From Zanthoxylum bungeanum (taxonomy: Eukaryota > Streptophyta > Magnoliopsida > Sapindales > Rutaceae): a DNA stretch of 64,000 bases. How positions within the stretch are numbered: position 1 is the stretch's first letter; every line of letters begins with the position of its first letter. This document shows, one piece after another, positions 46,685 through 57,000 of the stretch. Under the pieces are notes generated by a model that was given only the letters and a program-made list of their open reading frames with translations, searched no databases and was not told where the DNA came from. Location: contig SKCR01017970.1 in NCBI GenBank assembly GCA_019454045.1, positions 1-64,000 of the forward strand. The letters run 5' to 3'. The position numbers and the translations under genes are program-made.

Positions 46685-47338
46685 ATGGAAGCCACTTCAA
46701 GAAGACGAGTTGAAAACATCTGTGTGTTTTGCGGTACTAGTGTTGGTACTAAGCCACAATACGTAGAGGCAGCACATGAATTGGGTCGAGTCTTAGCTGC
46801 AAGGAATATGCACTTAGTATATGACGGAGGCAATCTTGGACTAATGGGAATCGTTTCAAAGGCCGTATAGGAAGGAGGCAGTCACGTTTTGGGAATCATC
46901 CCAAAACCCTTGGTAGAAGCAAATCTTATTGGACCATCAAACGGAGAAGAGCTAATTGTGCCAGGTATGTCTGAACGACTGGTAGAAATGATTAACCGAG
47001 CTGATGCTTTTATTGCTTTGCCAGGTGGCTTGGGTACATTGGAGGAAATTTTTATAGTGTTATCTTGGGCGAACTTGAACATACACTAGAAACCAATTAG
47101 GCTGTTTAACGTTGATGGATTTTATGATTTTCTTTGTGTGTTTCTTGATGATGCCCGGAGAAATGGGTTCGTGTAAAAACCTTTAAAAGAACTCTTCTTC
47201 ACTGCCAGAACTGCTCCGAATCTAATTGATCAAATCTTAGCCTATGAACCACAAATTGACCCTATCATTTCAAAGATAAATTGGTCTGAGGACGATCGTG
47301 GTAAGAGGCGTCGTATTAATCTGGATCTTAACCTTTAA
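46685..47338 (+). pseudogene. Captured LOG-like cytokinin riboside 5'-monophosphate phosphoribohydrolase
   Basis: Exactly 218 codons from ATG 46685 to TAA 47336, with no frameshift and no intron, but in-frame stops at codons 62 (TAG 46868), 135 (TAG 47087) and 164 (TAA 47174). It matches the plant LOG lysine-decarboxylase-like family end to end: ENICVFCGTS near the N-terminus, LVYDGGNLGLMG, SHVLGIIPKPL, the Arg-containing MSERLVEM, and the signature PGGLGTLEE at codons 113-121. LOG enzymes release active cytokinin bases from their nucleotides in the cytosol. Normal length of the family is about 210-240 residues, so the copy is complete. The C-terminus ends RRINLDLNL, an EAR-like LxLxL sequence. 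Plant LOG genes normally have several introns, so this intronless copy inside an Athila element was probably acquired through RNA. It cannot encode an active enzyme now. Confidence 0.85.
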
Positions 47339-48649
47339 TTTCCTGTAGAATTTCAGCTAACCAGGTATTATCTTCTACATTCTTCTTCTACTGTTTAAGA
47401 CATTGAGTACAATGTCTCATTTAGGTTTGGGGGAGGGAATTAGTTGATCAGTATCTTGTTTTTAGTTTGTGTGTTGTTTTTATTTTTAGTCCAAAATTTT
47501 TCGAAAAATACAAAAAAAAAATTTAAAATTTTTCAAAAATTACAAAATATTTTGCGTTTTGTGTTTTTATTTTGACTAAAAAGGTGAAATTGGTAAGAGA
47601 TAACTGAGTAAGGAGTTTCCACTCCTGAGACGTATCTCAAACCTATTTCGGAACAAGTTAATTTTTGTTTATTTCCTTTTGAATTATTTAATTTGTGAAT
47701 TCTCCATAATACTGACTAAAATGGATCTTCATATGCTCAGTTGGCAGGTAATCAACATGCATAGTAACATACAGACATAAGTTGTAATTGAAAAGTTTAT
47801 AATATTTTGTGCTCTAGTTTAATTGGAGAAAACATCTCAAAAAGTGATGAAGTAAAAAAAAAACGTCTGAGATCCTAATTATTAAGTCTGCAAGGGTGTT
47901 TTAACACCTAGTGCCCTAAAGCCAACTGGTTTGGGAGTCACTGGCCCAAAGCTCGCTACATGGATCAAGGATGTTGCAAAAATATATATATCTGAAGTCT
48001 AAGTAATTAAGTCCGTAGGGGTGTCTTAACACCTGGTGCCCTAAAGTCAACTGGTTTGGGAGCCACCGACCCAATACTCGCTACATAGATGGAAGATATT
48101 GTATATAAATAAAAATCAAAAATCAAAAATCAAAAAAAAAATCAAAAAATTTATTCCATTGCTGCAAAAAGATATGAATTCTGATAAAACTTTAGGACAA
48201 AAATATTACTCTTTTATCAACTACACTTGTGACTGTTGTGAGCAAAAATGAGTTGATTAATATTTTGTCGACTGTGTATATGGAGAATGGTAAAAATAAT
48301 CGGAGAATTTACTTATTCGGTAATTTAGAATGAAACAAAACAACTATTGACTTGGAGTAGAAGTTTCACCTGATTAGTCACTAACTTCTTTATTCTCTTT
48401 TCTCTTGTCTTTTTGCTTTTTGCTTTTGTGTGCATTAGTTTTATTATCTTTTTACTTTTGTAAAACGTTTGTGGGTATCGTTGCTGTAAGCCCTCACGAG
48501 ACTATAACTCGTCCACTAGGGACACCTATGGGTTTAAAGGCTTGTTGCATATGCTAAATGCAACCGTGATCCCTACGAAAGTGGCTTAGTTTAATTTTAA
48601 TTGTTTCTTGTATTTTATTTTATTGTTTTGCTCGAGGACTAGCAAAATG
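47339..48649 (+). other. Athila 3' noncoding region
   Basis: It contains the phrase gacattgagtacaatgtctc and then ttaggtttgggggaggg (47400-47437), which recurs downstream of pol in Athila elements, placing the LOG copy inside the element. A 120-bp tandem duplication lies at 47870-48095 (both units contain taacacct.gtgccctaaag and aactggtttgggag). The rest is A/T-rich with poly-A runs near 47510 and 48130. No coding sequence. Confidence 0.7.
47870..48095. repeat. Tandem duplication, about 118 bp x 2
   Basis: Units at about 47870-47985 and 47990-48095 share ctaattattaagtc/ctaagtaattaagtc, gggtgt.ttaacacct and ctcgctacat with ~85% identity by eye. Located in the Athila 3' noncoding region. Confidence 0.8.
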
Positions 48650-48663
48650 TTAGGTTGGGGGTG
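48650..48663 (+). promoter_or_regulatory. Athila polypurine tract
   Basis: ttaggttgggggtg lies immediately before the LTR start TGATGAGCGG at 48664. This is the usual plus-strand primer position. Confidence 0.75.
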
Positions 48664-49275
48664 TGATGAGCGGAAAATATATCAATATTTACCGCCCCTT
48701 TAACTTAATATTTTGTTTAGTTTCTCGGGTTTGATGAACGTTTGATGTGTTTTAGTTTATTTTACGGATAAAATAATATCGGGTCTCAATGAAATCATTT
48801 AGGACGAAATATGAGTCAAATAAGGGCAATTATTGGACTTGATATTTTAATTTTGGAGATTGGAAACTTGAAAGGGCGTTTTTGACGAAGTGCAGTTTTG
48901 GAAATTCCAGTTTTGCGCATCTGTCATATTTTGGGCATAACTTTTTACTCCGATATCGGATTGAGCTGATTCAAGTTCCAGAATAAAAGAATAAGCATAG
49001 ATCTACAACTTTGAAAGACAAAATAATTTCGAATTCTGAAGATTTCATGCCCGAAATGGATGAACCATCCAGACGTGTGTTGTGTAATTATTAAAGTCAT
49101 TTTCAATCATTTTCAAAGCAAAAAATAAATTAATAAATAAATAATAAAAATTATCAAATCACCACCAAACAAGATAAATAATTAGTGGAGCAATTAATAA
49201 TGGATTTGTTGGAGCAATTAGTGGAGCAATTAATAATTGATTTGGTGGATGATTTGATGGAGGCAAAATTTTGCC

Positions 49276-49283
49276 TATAAATA
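49276..49283 (+). promoter_or_regulatory. TATA box in the Athila LTR
   Basis: tataaata preceded by gcc and followed by an AT-rich leader with aagaatactaag. It is the only strong TATA in the LTR. The 5' LTR remainder lacks this region, so the element cannot drive its own full transcript in its present state. Confidence 0.6.
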
Positions 49284-49849
49284 CCAAGTAATTTCATTTG
49301 TAAATTCATACTTTCTTCTAAGGAATTCCTTAAGAATACTAAGAAGATTGTATCTTGTTTGTTTATTTACATCTTTCAGTAATTAATTTCCGCTTTCGCA
49401 CTTTCTTTTCTTTACTTTTCAGTTCTTACTTTCCGCAATTTACTTTTACGCACGGTACTTTTCTTTCTTAATTTTCAATTTTCAATTTTTACTTTTCAGT
49501 AATGAGGAGGTAACTCCCCTTTGCTGGGGTAAAAGGTAAAACTTTTATTACTAATATTTAGATTAGTCTCCCTTATTATAATATATAAACTAGTTAAAAC
49601 CTGACTTAACGAGGATACCGCCATATTGGTCGGTTGGTAATTATTTAAATTGGTTTTAACCTGACTAAACTGGATACCGCCTGATTGGTCGGTTGGTAAT
49701 TAATTATTAATTTGACTTAATCTGGATACCGCCTATTTGGCTGGTTGGTAATTATCATGCAAAGTTAATATATTATATTAAGGGAGATATCTAAAATAGA
49801 AGTAATAAAAGTGGATCTTTTTACCTCAGCATTTTCTTTTATTGTAATT

Positions 49850-49980
49850 TTACTTTATTTACTTTTCAGCAATTTACTTTCAGCAATTTACTTTTCAGCA
49901 ATTTACTTTTCAGCAATTTATTTTTCAGTAATTTATTTTCAGCATTTACTTTTCAGCATTTAATTTTCAGTATTTTACTT
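49850..49980 (+). repeat. 18-bp TTTTCAG repeat array in the Athila LTR
   Basis: About eight imperfect copies of tttacttttcagcaat. Each resembles a pyrimidine tract plus CAG, the form of a plant 3' splice site. The array lies in the transcribed part of the LTR, downstream of the TATA box. Confidence 0.75.
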
Positions 49981-50753
49981 TATGTCTTTTATTTTATTTA
50001 AGTTTTTTTACTACTCGTAAATATGTGTCGTAACTAAGCCAGTTATCTGGGGTTGTGATGAAATCCAATATCACCGGTTTATAAGGGGTTATTTTATAGT
50101 TTGGGAATTTAAAGGTTTACTTATTTAGTCTTAAGCTTAATGCGTCTTGTTAATTGGCCATTAATAAGATTGATCTGGTAAATCTAAAATAAACTTGACA
50201 AATGAATTTTAGGTTTCAGCCTTAGACTTAATAGCCCACGATCTTCCTTGAGGATAGATAACCCTTTAATAGATTTCCTTACAGGATAGACATATACCTG
50301 TCGGGCGGGGGTAGCCATAATTGGAACTTAAACTTAATGAATCCAGGTAATTTGGTTGACATAGACATATGGTTCAATTGGGTTATATTGGGTATTTGCG
50401 TCTGACCATCGACAGAGGCTTTCGCATAATTTAGCGTTCCAGGTTAGTAAATCGATATATTACATAAAAATGAAATAATCACTTCATCTTTAAAATGATA
50501 TTGGAAGATTCACAACCCTAAATAGTTTTTAATATTGAATTTTCTTAAACCTACATTCGAGCAATTTTATTTACTTGTTTTTAAATTCAAAACCTTCACA
50601 TTTCAAATCAATCAATCAACATGTTAGATACTAGTAATCATTTGACCTCATAAAATTAATAGATTAGGTATTAAGTCCTCGTGGGATCGATATTTTTTAT
50701 ACTACTTGAACGATACGTGCGCTTGCGTTATACGCGTGTGTAAGCACCGGTCA

Positions 50754-52589
50754 CCAACCTGCAGAACTAGCAAACTATTTTGTTTGTAAGTTAAAAAACT
50801 CAATAAGTAACCGCACTCGTACCATAAATGACAGAAGAAGATAGGGTAAGAGTATTATAGCATATATATGAATCATAAGGGAAAAACTTCCAAAACATGC
50901 TTACACAAATCATATATTGACACACACTATTATTAATGCATATAATGCTCATACAAGATTCACTGCCTATTTTAGAAAAGGTATGAGATGAATGTAGTCT
51001 AAATGAATTTCTTAACCAAAACTACTGTGACAAAATACTAACTCATCAACATAAATTTCCACACACTTTACAAACATAGGTCTACACAGGCAATCTCATC
51101 AATCATCGGAAATGGAAAACATAAGGTAATCGTTTGGCTCATCTTTTGAAAATATATCATAAAAACTCATTTGTTGTAAATGAAATAAAACTTCAAAACT
51201 AATATTATCATAAATCTGTATCTTTATATAACTCGTCATAAAACTATATCTCTGAAAAACTCTTCATAAAACTATATCTCTATAAAACTCATTGTCTTAG
51301 ATATACATCATTTTTCAAGCAAACATCTTTGTAAAATAATCTATGTAAAATAGTATCTATGCATCCATGAATCAACTCAATTGGACGAATAAATCTATGA
51401 TATAGGAAATTCTGACTCGTCGGCTAAGATCCATATCTTTACTCTGAGATAGGAAACTCAACACTATCGTTACTCTGAGATAGGAGTTCTGGTCATATCT
51501 TTACTAGGAGAAAGGGTTTCCGGCTTTATCTTTATTAACATATGTGCACATGTCATATAAATTCGTCAATTCTAGGTATAAACTTTGTAAAGCATACTCA
51601 TTAAAAATCATCAAAACTGTACAAACGTCAAATTCATCAAATCATAAAAGTAAAAACATCATGACTTATCAAAAACATCTCATAATATTTCTCAGACCCA
51701 AAGTAATCTCAAACATATCCATCAACCATTAATACCACAGCCTCGTAGTACGTTCTATGAGATTTGATTTGGTGGGTGGATTACGCCATGAATCAAAGCG
51801 ATGAGCCAAGACCGAGATGGGTATGTGCCTGCACGTTTCTCTCTTTTTCCGGCCATTTTTATCCACCCCATGGCCGCCACAGGCCACCATTGGACATAGG
51901 GTGGTCCGGCGCACTGGTTGGCGGCGTGGCCTCCCTCTCATTGACGTCGTGGGGGTGTCAGGGGACAAGAATTGTAATTTTTCCATTTTTTTCATTTGTG
52001 AAAACTTATGGGTATTTATAGTAAACTTTATAAGAATTATAAAATAGCTGTCATGAAATTACAATATGGTCCATGTTATTGTACCCATTTGGAAATGCAT
52101 ATTTTTTAGGCCCTTTTGGTACAAATTTCGAAAAGTGGTCAACACGAAATTGTTTGTCTTTGAAAAAAATTTCCAACTGATCAAAAATCAGCGCATTTGG
52201 ATTTGGATTTATGTTTCTATAGCCGAAACAACAGAAATTCACAATATGGAATATCTAAAAATACGCGTAACCGATCCTTTCAAATTACAAGATTTCCAAA
52301 GTAACGAAACTCCACTTTAAAAAATTCTGACCTATTTTTCAACACTTCAACTCTTATTCTTCAATATCATCTCGTTTCGAGACTTTAACTTCAATTGAGA
52401 ATCTTTCAGAAGTATTCCAAAAATTCGGGATATTACAAAACTGCAGTGAAGTCCATGTTTTCTTTATATTTTAATCTTTTAATGTGGTTCTTATCTTAAT
52501 AAGTTTTGTATATTATATAATATATGGGGAAAATGACACCTAATCATACAAATTGATATAAGAAACACTTTGGTTCATGTAATTTAAAA
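50754..52589. other. Intergenic region, no gene recognised
   Basis: AT-rich DNA with short degenerate repeats: 51205-51300 has three ~30-bp copies of ataaaactatatctct, and 51420-51530 has three copies of atctttactctgagatagga. A GC-richer stretch at 51820-51960 (ggccgcc, ggtggtccggcg) has open frames on both strands, but none has a recognisable domain or splice context. Nothing is annotated as a gene. Confidence 0.5.
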
Positions 52590-53990
52590 ACTACCAACTT
52601 TAGTTAATGCCGTTAGTTAATACAGTTAATTTCAACCGTTTGACTAATATTGACGTGTAAAAAGATAAAAATAACTAGGGGTGAGCATAGGTTCCGGGTC
52701 TACCTGGAACCGGTTGGAACTGGACCGATTTTTCGGGTTTGGAACCGGAACCGGTTGTAACCGGTCCGGCTCCAATTCCAAATTATAGGAACCGATTTTA
52801 ACCGGTCCAGTTCCGGTTCCAAAATATTCGGAACCGGAACAGGACCATGGAACTGGTTTTTGGAGAAACAAAAAAAAAAAAGAACTGAAATTGATCAAAT
52901 CATAATTCTAGAGATATACATATTGAAGTTTTCTCACTGAGATATAAATTTTTTTTTTTTATTAAGTCAAGTCACACCACTTCACTGCTGAAGTTACATG
53001 GAGGTTTTTAAAAGAGACAAAATGAATTACTAAATTGAAAATGTTCAGCGCAATGATGACTTTTGTTGCTGCATTCATGAACAAACATATTTAATAAATT
53101 TCTTCATGATTAGTACACTTATCTCCAGTTAATATAAATGTACATGTACACTAATCTGAATATATAACAAGTATACATGTGATCGGAACCTCATCTTGAT
53201 TAGCCAGATTCCATCTAACAGCGTCAAGTTATCGATCTAAAGTAAGGTACAGTAAGTGTTTACTTTGGTGTTCTTTAAAGTCTACTCCTAACAGAACAAG
53301 TACTATAAATTCTCAATCATCAACTGTTGAATGGAAACTTCATAGCTCCATGTAAAGTTCTTTTGTTGATTTTTCTAACACACTGTGAGAATATAGTTAC
53401 AGTTTTCCAGCAGTATTATAATGAATACATCAATTGCATAAAAAAGTTTTGGGTAATTCAGAACCGGACCGGAACCGAATTGGAACCGATTAATAGGGTA
53501 CCCTATTTAATTGAGTAGGTTCCGGTTCCACTTAGATAGAAACCGATTTTTCCCGGGTAGGTTCCGGTTCCATACGGAACCGGAACCGAAATCGATTTTG
53601 CTCACCCCTAAAAATAACCTCAAAATTAGATAAAATATCTTAAGACTCTTATTAAATCACAAAAAATTATCTTCTTAATGCCAAATATTTTCAGCTACAC
53701 AAGACCAGAGTGGTATTTTTGTGAAACAATTATAATTGTAATAAAATTTGAAAATTATGTACTGCAATTAAATATTTTTGTACTACAACGATAATATATT
53801 AAATAATACATCACATAATTTTAGGTTGAGGCTTTGTTTTTATATTTTATATGATATTAATTTCTCTTTACAAGTTAATTGGAGTGTTAAGATATTGTCT
53901 TGTTTTGAGGTTATTTGTGTCTTTTGAAATATCAAAATTAGTCAATTAAGCTGTTAAAACTAATTAACTTTATTAATTAATGTTATAGAC
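52590..53990. repeat. Foldback repeat interrupted by a hAT element
   Basis: With 52676-53610 removed, the left arm (about 52600-52675 plus 53619-53655) matches the reverse complement of about 53880-53985. Shared words include aaataacctcaaaa and atatctta, and gttaattt..gac(t)aat. The arms are imperfect, as in an old MITE-like foldback. The outer ends and any target duplication are unclear. Confidence 0.5.
52676..53610. mobile_element. Non-autonomous hAT-type transposon
   Basis: 935 bp with perfect 12-bp terminal inverted repeats TAGGGGTGAGCA / TGCTCACCCCTA and a perfect 8-bp target duplication AAAATAAC (52668-52675 and 53611-53618). Both subterminal regions (52690-52860 and 53455-53595) are packed with ggaaccgg/ccggttcc motifs in both orientations, likely transposase-binding clusters. 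The central ~570 bp is unique AT-rich sequence without a transposase. An 8-bp duplication and this terminus fit the hAT superfamily. Confidence 0.92.
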
Positions 53991-54600
53991 TGACGCTTGT
54001 ATTTCTAAAACAATATAGATTTAAATATTCTTATGATAATTTTGAGGGTAATTGAGTGTAATTTTTCTTATATACACACACATATACATATGGGTGGGGA
54101 TATTACAACATAAAATTTTGACACAAATCTACTCATCAAAACCAAACATAGCTATTGATTTAATCTAATCTAATGATATATATTCAAAATCAAAATTTTT
54201 AACATCATTGAAATCTAGACATCATTAAATATTATTTTTACTTTGAAGTTAAAATTTTTTTGTACTACAATGATAATATATTAAATAGTACAACACATAA
54301 TCTTAGTTTATTAGTAAATGGAAAAAAAATGAAAATTTTCTTATGTATTTCCATAACTGTAGAGACTAAAATATTCTTATGTCAATTTGGAGGATAGTTG
54401 AGTGTAATTTTTCTTATATACACACACGTATACATATGGGTAGGGGATATTACAATATAAAATTTTGACACAAATCTACACATTGAAACCTAGCTATTGA
54501 TTTAATCTAATACAATCAATGATATTATTCAAAGTCAAAATTTTTGACATCATTGAAATCTAGACATCATTAAATATTATTTTTACTTTGAATATTTATA
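53763..54600. repeat. Direct duplication, about 350-480 bp
   Basis: 53763-54240 and 54241-54600 share, in order, tttgtactaca.gataatat, gtgtaatttttcttatatac followed by acacac, catatgggt.ggg, acacaaatct and a block near the end around atctagacatcattaaat. The offset is 483 bp in the first block but 352 bp later, so one copy lost about 130 bp. Nature of the unit unknown. Confidence 0.8.
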
Positions 54601-56070
54601 ATTGGATTGATTTAAATCAAAGATTAGATTTTGATGTCTAAATTTGTTTCAGAAATTTATTTTGAAATATACAAGAAATGTGATGTTGAATTATTAATTT
54701 TACATTAATACATTTGAGCTTAGACTTTTGGCTAACACTTGCACAATATGAAAGTTAAAGCACGTGCATACATTATTACATTTAATTTTTGGGCATTCAT
54801 GTAAGACCACAATAGTGTGGCAATTCCAAACACTTTCTCGTGCTACCTAAAAAGTATAATTTAAATTTAGGCTCAGTTTGAAAGTATTATTTAATTAATA
54901 ATCTTAAATTTATCATAAAGAGATTTTAAATAATTTTAATTTTGAAAAAATATTTTTAATATAATTTTAAACACTCCCAAAAAACTCGTAATTTGTATAA
55001 AAGATAAGTAATTAAACTAAATTATATTATTTATGGAAGACTAATAAAAAAATTTAAAAATTAATTTAATAAATTTAAAATTTTGATTTAATTCAATTTA
55101 GTGGGACGTGTTCTTTGCGCGAGTCGGATAAAATTTAAATATATATAGTTTTAAATAAATAATAAAAGATTTAAAGAGAAACATAATTATGAATATGATT
55201 TATATATCTTAAATAAAAGAAAAATCATATGTGACGTTTTAGGAAAAAAGAAGAAGAAAATTTATGTAGCGTTTTAAAAAGAAAAATATTGAACTTTTAG
55301 ATTTATAGAAGATAAAGATTAACTTCAAATTAGATGAGGGGAAATGGTTGAAATTTTTATTATTAACCAACAATAAATTAAATTGGATTTTAATAAGTAT
55401 GATGATGAATACCCCACAATAGTTGTTGTAAACAAACACTCATGCTTAGATTAAGATATATGACAATGAATGGTTTAGATTTTGAATCCGGAATAACTCA
55501 TTAACATTTAATGCATTTAAGGAATGAAAGTAATGGAAAAATAAGTTATCCAAATTAAGTTTCATTAACAATTAAATTAACATTTTCTAAAAAAAACAAT
55601 TAAATTAACATTTAAAATCTAATAAGTTTATTGGGATTTGCTGAGTAATTTTTAAATAGTTTTTTTAATCACGTATGGTCGAATCATAAAGAGCCGAGTC
55701 TAATAATATATTTTTGGTTTTACTCACCCTCTACTAAAAAAACAAGAGACAAATTATGACAGAATTCTTAAGAAAATAAAATAAAATAAAATTAAAAGCC
55801 ATGGATAAATACTGTTTGACATTAATACAATAAGGTCCAAAAAGTTTCAAATTGTGACAAAAGTCTTTTTCTTTATCACCACACCATAACATTTGATCGA
55901 TTAATTTTCAATTTTCAACTATTAAAAAAAAAAAAAAAAGATTACATACTTAAACGAGTCATTAATGCATGGGGAAATACGATTTTCCACATTGTTTTCA
56001 ATTTTCAGTCGTTGCCTCGTTCACGAAAAATTCAATCCTAATCTACTTGCAATGGACCCAGTCACATTTT
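54601..56070. other. Intergenic region upstream of the DUF789 gene
   Basis: Very AT-rich with homopolymer runs (for example 55925-55939 poly-A). No coding exon, tRNA or transposon end recognised. Confidence 0.5.
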
Positions 56071-57000
56071 AAAATTAAAATTCTTCAAAAATATAAATAA
56101 AAATAATAAATGAAAAAATATTATGAATTAATTATCTATGTGATTTTCCTAAAAAAAAAAAAAAAGAAGAAGAAGAAGACTCAGTGAGAGAGACCAAAAA
56201 CTAAAATAAAGATCAGTCTATCTCTTTCTAGAAACTAACAAATTACTTTGTTTTGTTTTGAAAACGCTTTAAAAATTCTCTCTTTCGGTTGCTAGTTCTG
56301 TTTTGCTCTGCCTTTTTCTTTTCCGTGGAAATTGATTTCTTTATATTTTTCTTTCTGTTCTCTTTGTTATGATAACGCAACAGTGAAACTCAAATGCAAA
56401 TTCATTCCCAGAAAACATGGGTTTCTGTTGAAAGAAACCTTTTCTCTTCCCTTGTAAATTCCGCTTGAATTTAGTGTTTCTCCTTTGATTCTACGTATTT
56501 TCAATATGGGTTATTGATTTAATGTTTGCTTGACTCTTTTTTTTTTTCCTTTTTTTTTTTCTTTTTTTTTTTGCAAATTGAAGTAGTTTTTTGTTTCTTC
56601 AATATTGATCAAAGCAGACTAGGCGCTCGAGTTTCTTTCAAGCTTAAAAGAAAATAACGAAAATTGGAAACGGTTACTTATCGTTTCATTGAAGAGAGGA
56701 ATTGAGAAACAGAGTTAAAATTTGCAATTGCTTCTGTTCTGTTATGTTGATTTTAGTTTGTTTTAAAGGGTCCGTAAATTTAGCTGTCCAAACGTCAAAA
56801 AATAGACACTGTTTGTAGACAAAATTTGCATTTTCTTTTTCTTTCATCAAATATAATCAAAATCCCGAGAAATTCTCTATCCCTCTCTGTTCTCTATTAT
56901 TTTCTTTCCTCTGCTCTGTGATCAAAGGTTGGGGACATAATTTATTATTATTTTTTTTTAATCCCTCCCTCTCTCCCAATTTTATTTTTCTGTTGTAATA
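56071..57000 (+). promoter_or_regulatory. Probable promoter and 5' leader of the DUF789 gene
   Basis: A TATA-like aatataaataaaa lies at about 56089-56104, followed by a pyrimidine-rich leader with many tctctttc words (56215-56360 and 56880-56990) and a T tract at 56537-56572. The leader may contain an intron; no junction could be fixed from sequence alone. The first in-frame ATG opening a conserved protein is at 57001. Confidence 0.4.

Larger units (their letters stand above)
42267..50753 (+). mobile_element. Athila-lineage retrotransposon with acquired genes
   Basis: Plus strand. It has a truncated 5' LTR (42267-42945), tRNA-Asp-type primer site (42952-42969), gag and protease (43077-45270), only the tail of integrase (about 45400-45747), then a cysteine-rich ORF (45888-46343) and a LOG-like coding region (46685-47338), a conserved Athila 3' noncoding region, a polypurine tract, and a complete 2090-bp 3' LTR (48664-50753). 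By eye the shared 680 bp of the LTRs differ at about 20 positions (roughly 3%), so insertion is moderately recent. It lacks RT, RNase H and catalytic integrase, so it would need a helper. Its 5' LTR has lost the TATA region. Confidence 0.9.
48664..50753 (+). repeat. Athila 3' LTR, complete
   Basis: 2090 bp, TGATGAGCGG to CACCGGTCA. A TATA box (TATAAATA) lies at 49276-49283. Downstream are three ~60-bp tandem units (49592-49758, each with ggataccgcc and ggttggtaatta) and about eight copies of an 18-bp tttacttttcagcaat-type repeat (49850-49980). The right flank starts CCAAC; the matching left duplication is lost with the 5' end of the element. Confidence 0.88.

Noticed and set aside
46685..47338. 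LOG region as a functional host gene
   Set aside because: Three in-frame stops, no introns and location between Athila pol remnants and Athila 3' LTR; annotated as a captured pseudogene.
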